From assembly GCF_004027225.2 (NCBI RefSeq), contig NC_046358.1, positions 1,172,911 to 1,236,910 on the forward strand: DNA of 64,000 bases, written 5' to 3'. This DNA is from Strigops habroptila (lineage: Eukaryota; Chordata; Aves; Psittaciformes; Psittacidae). Below the pieces are notes generated by a model. That model was not told where the DNA came from. It saw nothing but the letters and a program-made list of their open reading frames with translations, and did not search any database. Shown here in pieces: positions 55,794-64,000 of this stretch. Every line of letters begins with the position of its first letter. The first letter of the stretch is position 1. The translations under genes and the position numbers were made by a program.

Positions 55794-58700
55794 CACCATA
55801 CTGTGCCAAGGGCTTTGCTTCAGTTCTTTGCTAAGCCCAAAGCACAGCTCTAACCTGCACCTCTCAGCATGCTGTTCACAGCCACCTACATGGCAAAAAC
55901 ATGCTCCTCATTTCTGCTCTGTTCTCTTCTCTCACCTATGAGAAAATAAAGCAATAAGAACCATGAGAAGTGGTAAAACTGTCTCTCTCTGCTCTTAAAC
56001 CTGCAGCATTGAAGGGAGGGCAGCTTGCTGCTGTTTCACCCTGCCCATCATGAGACCACAGCAAGCTCCCGGTGCACGTTTCCTGCTGCACCATCTGCAC
56101 AAGCTCCTTCCAGGGCACCTCATGGGTACAAACCCAGTTATTTCCCTGCAGCACCACAGGCTGACAAGCACTTGCAGCTCACTTCAGCTTCCTGCCCACA
56201 GCCCTGCCAAAACCACACAGGCTGCTGCCTGAATACCCCAACCAAGCACATTCCTTCTCTCCTCCATCAGTGTTCATCACACGTGGTCCCAAAGGGGCAG
56301 CACATCACCCAAACTCCACATTGCACTGGTACAGACAGCACAAACCCCGTTCTCACGATTCCCAAAACACAGCAGAAATCGGGAAGGAGTTGCCAAAGCA
56401 GCATTAGGAAAGAGAAGATCTTTGTCTCAGGCTCTCCAGAGTGCCAATCACGTGCACTGACTCATGTCTATAGGGGTGGGCACTGAGTTGTACCCAGCAT
56501 GGTGTTGGCAGAAGTCATGCTTAGCAAGGCTGGATAAGCTCCCTGGTCCCCCCTCAAGTGCCACCAGCCCTTGTGGTGCAGCTGAACCAGCTGCAATCTC
56601 AGCCACAGCTTCTAGAATGAGAGAGAAGCTGGGAATGCTTTGCTGAGGTTGGGATGGAAACACCCTCCTGCTGCAAAGCAACTCCCAGCTTCTCAGGGTC
56701 GTAACACAGCCTCCAAAGGGCGACTGTCATAATTCAAGCAGTTCCAGAGCCCCTCACTTTGCTGTGCAGGCCCAGCTTCCATCCTGGGTTTGAGCCCCCC
56801 ATCAAACACACAATCAAACACTGATTTTCCACTTTACAGTTCCGTATTTCTTAGTGGAACAAGATAGTAGCTTTACCCTTCAGAAATGATGAGGTGTTGG
56901 ACATTAAACCTCTCCCTGACAGGGCTGAGCATCGCTCACCCAAAACAGACATTTAAGGGAACAAACGCAAGGATGACTGTTTCCCATGGCAGCTATTCTG
57001 CAGGACACTGGATGGAAGCACTGGAGCAGTTTACAACAGGGAATGATTCAGATGCAATGGGAGATGCGCAGCCAGCAACATGAACCACAGAGCCTTGACT
57101 CACCAGTGTGACGTCTTATAGGCATCTGGGTGCATCCTGCATCCCAGACCACAGGGCCGCCTGCCCTGGGCACTTCATGTCTTGGCTTTTGCCACACTCA
57201 GCATTTCATACCCACTCACTTTGTTTCCTTGTAACACATTTCCAGCCCTCCCAGAGCCAGCAATTCAACCCCAGCAGCTCTGTGCCACTGGGAACAAGTT
57301 GCTGCATCAGAAGGTGGCACATCCCTCCCTGGGGACAGGCTGGCAACCCCTGTAAGATCAGAAGAGAGGCCACCAGAGCCCAAAAGCCCCATAAGAAGCC
57401 GACCCAGCAGCCTCCTGCTGCAGCCCTACTACTGAAAAGGGAACTATTGCTTTCCAACCACAGCTTCATAGCTCAGCATCGGTGACATCCCCTCCTCCAT
57501 CACTTGGAGGTGCTCCAGGAGAGAGCAGATGAGCAATTCCCCACCACATCCACCAGAATACATGGCTGGGACCATGTCCCAGTTCTCTGCCCAGCACTAG
57601 GTCTGTGATGCCACCTCAGGAATACTGCTGTGGCAGGGTCAGGAAGCGTCCCATACCTCCTTTCTGCCTCTTGGAGAAGGGTGAACAGCTCATCCCTTCC
57701 CCCCAGAGCCCTGCTCTTTGCACTGAGCCTGCCAGCATTTGGGAACTGCCTTTGACAAGGGGGCAGGTGCTTCCAGTTTGGGATGCTGCTCCCCAAGCAA
57801 CCAGGAGCTGGTACCCACTTGCAGAAGGCTGATTCTAACAGATCTCTGCTTGTAAGGCCTCCTCCTGACAGTCAGTGGCTCCTGTATCTCTCGTATTCAA
57901 CATCCACAAGCACAGATGATGAGGGTTATATTTGAGATGATAAAACATCCCCAACCACTGCAGTAAACAGCAGCAAATTTAACATCCCTCTTCAGTTCCA
58001 TCCTAAACCCATCCCTTGGGTTGGGCAGGATTGCACCAGGCTTTGGTGGCATCACCCCTCTTCGTGGCTCCACTGTAGCCAGCAAATGACTACAGAGGCA
58101 ATACTGCATGTGCAGAGCCAGGACCTGGATGTGACAGCCCATAGCTCTGCAGGCACCAGACTGAGAATTGAGGGAACACAACAGCACCAGGCAGTGACCT
58201 TCCCGGGATGCTCCTGGCACACTCTGGGATAAAGCCCATCACTTACCTTGTGCGGCAAAGCCAGAGTGCAATCCCTGCCTGCAGAAAGCTGGGAAGGATC
58301 TGGGACAGGATGGATGGAGCTCATCCAGCACAGAAATGCTTCCTCAGGGAGGTCCATCCCTCCCCTCTACCTACCCCCATGCTGAACCAAGGATGGACAG
58401 AGTGTGCCAGGGTGCTCGCAGGCCCCAGCCCCAGCAGCCTGCCAGCGGGGGGGTGGATGTGGAGGGATGAATACCCACATTTAGGGGAATTATGGGTTCC
58501 TTCTCCCATCCCACCACATTATCCCGGTGCCAGAGGCTGGTGCTGGGGGCTGCGGCTGGGGAAAGATGGGAAACGCTGAAGGTCAAACCTGTGAAGGTCA
58601 GACTTCTGGAGGTCGGTGCCGAGACGGAGCAGGGAGCTGGATCCAGCCTGGTGCATCCTCCCTCTCCCGGCAGCATCCTGCCCAAGCCCCACCCAGGAAA

Positions 58701-59090
58701 ACGGGGCTGCAATGGGAGCGCTTCCTCCTCCCCCCCAGTGCCAAAGCCTGGCCAGGCTGACCAAGATCCAAGCATAAAGATCGTCTTTCCCCCCCCTGCA
58801 TCCCATCAGAAGCTGCGGGATGATCAGGGAACTGAACAGGAGCAGGGACCAAAGCAACAGGTCACTGCAAACAGACAGGGATAAACAGATGCACAAAGCA
58901 GCAAGGACATGAGACTGAAAACGCCAAGACATCCCCCATGCAATGCATTCCCAGTATCCTCCTCCCTGCCACTCATTCAGTGCAATATTCTCCCCATAGC
59001 TCAAAATAGTCACTATTGCCTCTGTCATCTCTCCATTTTAGCCTTTTGGGGGGCAGATTTCTCTTTGTGAACTCCTTTCCAGCACAAGCT

Positions 59091-59127
59091 GGTTTGATAT
59101 CAAAGGATACGCCTTTGATATCAAACC
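59091..59127. repeat. Perfect 16-bp inverted repeat, 5-nt loop
   Basis: Left arm GGTTTGATATCAAAGG (59091-59106), loop ATACG, right arm CCTTTGATATCAAACC (59112-59127). Each arm contains TTTGATATCAAA, itself a perfect 12-base palindrome, so the arms are at once inverted and direct repeats. Confidence 0.95.
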
Positions 59128-60828
59128 TAACAGAATCCTCAGCTCCTTGCTTGGGAAAGGTGAAGACTTAACAACATGCTGGCTGTTCCTATCCGTGCTT
59201 GCCTCCTGCCTCAGCATCCACAGCAATTAGAGACGTTAAACCCACACAGGCAGAGCAAAAGGCAAACCAACACCACAAACCATGCAGAAGGAAGAGGAAA
59301 CACGCTGGAAACCGGATCAATCCCTGCCAGGGAGGTCTCAGGCTCCAGCCAAGGCTAAAGGCTGTAGATGGGGATGCTGCTGCTTCCCCTCCTCCCTCCC
59401 GGCAGCCCTGCTTCCGGCACATGGCTCCACTTCTCCATGCTCGGAAGAGCCCGGCTGCAGCATCAGAGCCCAGTGTCCATCCCAGCGCTGCTGCCTGCCC
59501 CTCCGGGAGCCCGGGAGCGGTGGCAGTGGCTGGGATCAGGCCAGCACAGCCAAGGGGATCGCAGGTATGCGGAAGCACAGGGAGCAGGCGGGATCCCACG
59601 CGCTGCATATGCGGAAATGCCTTTTCCGGCTGCCTGACCTTCAGGGAGCAGAAGAGGGGAGCTGGGGTGGGAATGGAGCTGCTGGGGGCCACCCATCCTC
59701 ACTGCTTTGGGTTGAAAGCAGCACTGTTTTAACGGGGAGAGCTGTGTGGGTACATGGTCCTGAGCCAGCAGCATGGCAGCCCCTGACCTCCATCCCAGGC
59801 AACTGCGAGCAGGGGGACACTCACCTTGACCAGGTAGATGGGGGTCTCTATTTCGCTCTGTCACCCATAGGAGGAATGCAGCACCCTCAGCTTTGGACCC
59901 CTGGCACTCTCCCCCCTGGGTGCTGGTGTGTGGGGAGGAAAGCAGCAGCTCTTACCTTCTGTCCTGCAGTCACACCTTGGGAGCTGGCTCTTGCGCAGAG
60001 AGGAGGGAGGGAGAAGGCAGAGGAAGGGGGGAAACTTGGGAGTTTCCCACAATGCACCTCTGCAGACTGCATGAAGATGGAGAGCAAGGCGGGGGGGACA
60101 CACAGCGCTCCAATCCGGAGGGAAGGGCTGGGATTTGGGGGGGGACAGGATGCCAAGGGGGGGTGGCTGGGGCTGGCCAGTTGCATCTGCACATCCCCTG
60201 TGATCTGGGGCTGAGCTGTGGTTTGCTGGCTCTGCAGTTCAGGGCTGTCCCTGCAGCACTGGTCCGTGCCTGCATCCCTCACTGACTCCTCTAAACACTG
60301 CCTGGGTTTGCAGTGAATACAAGTCAGGGGGATGCAATGGGGGAAATGGGAAGGGTAAAGCCTGATAAATTGAGATACTCATGTGGGGACAAGAGAAAAC
60401 AGGAATATGAGGCTCCCCCCAGCAATATAAGGGATTTCCAAGTATGACAGTGCCCCAACAGTGAGTAGAAGGGTGACAATCCATCTTCCCAAGGAGCAGC
60501 ACGTTGGCTAACAGCAGACAGCCCTCCCTGTCACAGTCTCAGCTCCTTCAGCCAGGCCAGGTCTCAAATCCATATCACTCGGGTCAAATCTTGCTCATAC
60601 CCCAAACTGCAGCCAGGTCCTGGGACTGTCTAGAGCTCTTTTAGCCCTGATTTCATGAGCAAACCAGGCTCTGTGATGCTTGTCAATACAGTTACTTGGG
60701 ACCCACTGACCAGCTTCATGCTCTTTGATAGAAAGCAGAGACATTTTAAGGTGGTTATACCCAGAAATCCATGAGAAACCAACTCTGTGAGCCCAGCTGC
60801 TTGCAGAATAACTCACTCAGTCTTGCAA

Positions 60829-61112
60829 TACCTAAAGAGGCTACAAGAAACCTGGAGAGGGCTTTGGACAAAGGCCTGTAGGGGCAAGACAAGGGGAATG
60901 GCTTGAACCTGCCAGAGGGGAGACCGAGATGAGCTCTGAGGCAGAAGCTCTTCCCTGTGAGGGTGCTGAGGCGCTGGCACAGGGTGCCCAGAGAAGCTGT
61001 GGCTGCCCCATCCCTGGCAGTGTTCAAGGCCAGGTTGGACACAGGGGCTTGGAGCAACCTGCTCTAGTGGAAGGTGTCCCTGCCTGTGGCAGGGGGCTGG
61101 AACTCGATGATC
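60829..61112 (+). mobile_element. CR1 LINE 3' fragment, sense, tail lost
   Basis: From 'tacctaaagaggctacaag' through the core to 'ggctggaactcgatgatc', where similarity stops before the octamer tail. Confidence 0.85.
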
Positions 61113-62600
61113 AGTGTTTTCTGCCCATAAGAGCCAAGCCCGGGCACATCTCAGCTGTGCCAACGTGCTTAGAAACACTCAGGCTGCTTAAACCCCTCTG
61201 CAAGTTAAAAACCTGCTTGAAGGAAGCTGCAGAAACAAAGGGGCCGAATGCCAGGACCCAGCTCTCCTGGGAACGATGCAGCTCTCAGCATTGCTCAGAG
61301 CAGGGATGCACAAGGTGATCTTGATGCAGTCCTTGGCTCCAGAGCCTGTTTGGCTCAGAGGAGCTGGCACGAGTAGGATTAGCTGTGGCTGATGCTGATG
61401 TCCCTTCTGCTGCCTGTCTGGTCCCACACCGGCAGCACCAGCTCTCCCCACTGCTTTAGGGACTTGTGCCAGGCACAGCCAAGACCATTCAGTGGCTGCT
61501 TCTCCTTCCTAACACCCTCCAAACCTGCTGAGAGCAGCAGAGAGGGGCTTATTTCTGCAAAGCTTGTGTAAATCTGGTATTTAACACAGGAGAAACCTCC
61601 AAATTGCTGCTCCCAGGACTCATAAACCCCTTTTGCCATTTCTGCATCAGGCAGAAACACTCTTGGCCTCTGCACCTCCCCTCAACACAGCAGGAAGATG
61701 GGGAAGTGGAAATTGGCAGCTCCAGTGCCCAGAGCCTGGATGTGCTGAAGCTGGGGGGGTCTGGCTGTGTTTTCCTATGTTCATATGTGCTACCTCTGCT
61801 TTAGCGGATAGCCCCACATGATGCACTCACAGCCTCAGGCTCATGGAATTTACCTTCTATGCCGCAGATTCTGAGTTTTAGAAGCATTTTTACTGGTGTA
61901 GACAAAAGCGAAACAGAGGAAATGAGCTGTAAAACCAATGACTTCTCCCTGCCCACTGCAGAGAGAAGGGGCAGTGCGAAAGCAGCAACAGAGCCAGGCA
62001 GCACCCAGAAATCCCCTGGTACTGAGCACACGATGGGTCCCCTGCAGCAAGTGGGTCACATTCCCCTAACACAGCACAGGGGCAGCAAGCAGCAGCTCAG
62101 ACAGGGACACGGCAAGGTGAAAGCAGCTTCTCCATGCTCAAATGGAGAGGGGAGAACTGGTGGTGTTCTCCTCCTCCCTCTGAGCTCACAGGTACCCCAG
62201 GATGGGTTAGAGCAGGGATGATACAGGCCTGGCCCTGGGGAGCCCCCTGCAAGCCCTGCTGCTGGTGGGGCTGCATGGCAGCAGCATCCTGGGGAAGGAA
62301 CACGCTGTGCCCTGTGCTTCCAGAGAGGAACAGTTGTTCCCACATGCAGCCGATTGCCACAGAGCAGCACCATCTGCAAGCGGCTGCCAAGATGCTGCCA
62401 ATAAGAAGTGCATTTTAACTCCTCCTTCAACTTCCAACGTGCCTTAAAACATCCTTTCCCAGCGTTCCTCAAGGGAACTTTGCTAAACACAAGCCCTGAA
62501 GCATTTTCTTTCCCTTACACCTGGATGAAAGCTGCAGCCTCAGCTGCAAAATCCCCACAGTCCCAGTTCCCCACTCCCTGCCTCTGCCACAGGATGGGTT

Positions 62601-62657
62601 ATAGAATCATGAAATGGTTTGGGTTGGAAGGGACCTTAAAGCTCCTCCAGTTCCAAG
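62601..62657 (-). mobile_element. CR1 LINE tail, antisense, short
   Basis: 'tagaatcatgaaatggtt' to 'cctccagttccaag'. It lies about 200 bases upstream of the pyrin-domain start codon. Confidence 0.85.
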
Positions 62658-62861
62658 CTGGATATGGGGCTGCGTTGAGAAGGAGACCTTATGGGGATTT
62701 CAGGCAGCACCTTCAGCACAGCCCCATAATCCTCCCCACCAGGGTATCCCCATGGACCGGGGAACCCTGCCCCAAGTCCCCTCCTGGTTACAGACCCCAG
62801 GATGAGTTTTGGGTGTTCTGCTTTTCCTGTGCCCGGTGCTGTGTTCAGGTGACACCCGGTG

Positions 62862-64000
62862 ATGGCAAAGGAGGAGCCGGCGTTACCCGTCCTCTTGCGA
62901 GCGCTGCAGGGTCTCACCCTTAAAGACTTCCAGGAGTTCAAGACAAAGTTATCGGAGGTTCACGTGGAAGGAGGATGGAACATCCCCAAGGATACACTGG
63001 CAACAGCTGCCCACCCATGTGCATTGCTCAGCTGCATGGGAGAGAACTACAGCAAGGACACTGCAATGGACGTAGCAATTGGGGTGTTCAAAGAGATGAA
63101 CCTGAGAGACCTCGCTGAGGAGCTGCTGGATGAGATGGTGAAAGGTAAGAAACCAGTGTTCATCTTCAGCCATAGAGCCATGAAATGGTTTGGGTTGGAA
63201 GGGGCCTTAAAGCTCCTCCAGCTCCAACCCCCTGCCACGGGCAGGGACACCTTCCACTAGAGCAGGTTGCTCCAAGCCCCTGTGTCCAACCTGGCCTTGA
63301 ACACTGCCAGGGATGGGGCAGCCACAGCTTCTCTGGGCACCCTGTGCCAGCGCCTCAGCACCCTCACAGGGAAGAGCTTCTGCCTCAGAGCTCATCTCAA
63401 TCTCCCCTCTGGCAGGTTAAAGCCATTCCCCTTGTCCTGTCCCTACAGGCCCTTGTCCAAAGCCCCTCTCCAGGTTTCCTGGAGCCCCTTTAGGCACTGG
63501 AAGCTGTTATCCTGCTTTTCTTTGTCTTTTTCCCTTTGAGTGAGCCTGGTAACCCTTTGGAGCTGGAGGCATCTCCAGGAGCACAGGGACAGTGCCTTTG
63601 TCCCCAGGGGCACAAGCAGAGGGGGACAGAGGCTGTAGGTGGCCCCAGGCAATTGCGTTTGCTCCCAGGGTGGATGAGGATTGGAGGGTGCTTAGAACAG
63701 GGGTTGAAGGATCAGGATGATGGGGAGAATGACCCCCAAATGGCTAGAAGCCTTAAATTCTGGCAGACAATGTTCTTATTGCCTCTGCCAGACTTAGCAA
63801 AGCCCTGAGCTTTGAAACAACCATCCCACTGGTGTGCCAGGAGCATGGTTGGGATGGTTAGGAGCTCCTTGGGCATCTGGTCATGCTTGGGACTGATTCT
63901 GCTCCTCGCTGGCACAGAGCACAAGCAGAAATACAAGGAACATGTTATCCAGGGGTTCCTCCGGTACAAAGAAGTGAACTCGTGTCCTGGGGAGAACCTG
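62862..64000 (+). CDS. NLRP-type receptor, N-terminal pyrin domain and start of FISNA/NACHT exon (cut by window end)
   Basis: Innate-immune sensor of the NLR family, pyrin class, which recruits ASC through PYD-PYD contacts to build an inflammasome in the cytosol. Exon 1 coding is 62862-63144, giving 94 residues plus one base. It starts at ATG (MAKEEPALPVLL); the GTG just before is not a plausible start. It has a full pyrin/DAPIN pattern: LLRALQGLTLKDFQEFK, an IPKDTL turn, and IGVFKEMNLRDLAEELL. The next exon starts at 63918 after a cacag acceptor, in phase: EHKQKYKEHVIQGFLRYKE...CPGENL, which matches the FISNA segment ahead of NACHT in NLRP3/NLRP12-type proteins. NACHT and LRRs lie beyond base 64000. 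Human NLRP6 maps to 11p15.5, so this may be an NLRP6- or NLRP3-like avian gene; two short segments do not decide which. A CR1 copy begins about 25 bases after the exon 1 donor. Confidence 0.88.
63170..63508 (-). mobile_element. CR1 LINE 3' fragment, antisense, beside the pyrin exon donor
   Basis: From 'catagagccatgaaatgg' to 'tttaggcactggaagctg'. Majority subfamily, close to the copies at 17.2 and 22.5 kb. It starts about 25 bases after the 5' splice site at 63144/63145. Confidence 0.92.

Larger units (their letters stand above)
48460..62600. other. Spacer / probable CEND1 upstream intron region
   Basis: No coding exon recognised on either strand. It holds a few CR1 fragments, the perfect hairpin at 59.1 kb and moderately GC-rich sequence at 58.4-60.2 kb. 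I do not see SLC25A22 or PIDD1 here, which follow CEND1 in human. The long open frame at 59,283-60,214 looks spurious. Confidence 0.5.

Noticed and set aside
59283-60214. Longest open frame of the window, 310 codons on +
   Set aside because: GC-rich sequence with low stop frequency, composition heavy in Trp, Gly, Cys and Ser, no recognisable domain, overlapping long frames in other phases, and no promoter or splice context.

Overview
The window looks like avian nuclear DNA. Genes are intron-split with GT-AG sites. Dozens of fragments of the bird/reptile CR1 LINE are scattered through introns and spacers, many ending in the typical CR1 3' tail (ATTCTATG-type octamers). The gene order matches the region equivalent to human chromosome 11p15.5. 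The species cannot be named from the sequence.

Layout, left to right. (1) 1-8.3 kb: the 3' half of EPS8L2 on +, covering the SH3 domain and the C-terminal helical actin-binding region; earlier exons lie off the left edge. (2) 12.6-20.3 kb: a complete eight-exon TALDO1 (transaldolase, 337 aa) on +, with a CpG-rich promoter. (3) About 25.6/26.4-34.4 kb: GATD1 on -, a DJ-1/PfpI-like class-I amidotransferase-fold protein. Seven exons are placed firmly and the tiny last exon is ambiguous. It converges on TALDO1. (4) 47.9-48.5 kb: the single coding exon of CEND1 on -, a 133-aa tail-anchored neuronal membrane protein. (5) 62.86 kb to the right edge: the pyrin-domain exon and the first bases of the FISNA/NACHT exon of an NLRP-type inflammasome receptor on +, cut by the window end.

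The genes are unrelated housekeeping, cytoskeletal, neuronal and innate-immune genes held together by conserved synteny; they do not form a pathway. The spacers (8.3-12 kb, 20.3-25 kb, 34.6-43.7 kb, 48.5-62.6 kb) hold mostly CR1 fragments, one 25-bp minisatellite, a 60-bp tandem duplication, small AT/CA microsatellites and two strikingly perfect hairpins. Apart from a possible unassigned minus-strand terminal exon at 43.8 kb and some strong minus-strand donor sites at 58-60 kb, I see no further coding exons. I found no clear previously undescribed gene system. The most unusual signals are the perfect inverted repeats at 59,091-59,127 and 46,658-46,687, the CR1 copies pressed against splice sites, and the 43.8 kb stop-plus-polyA pair.
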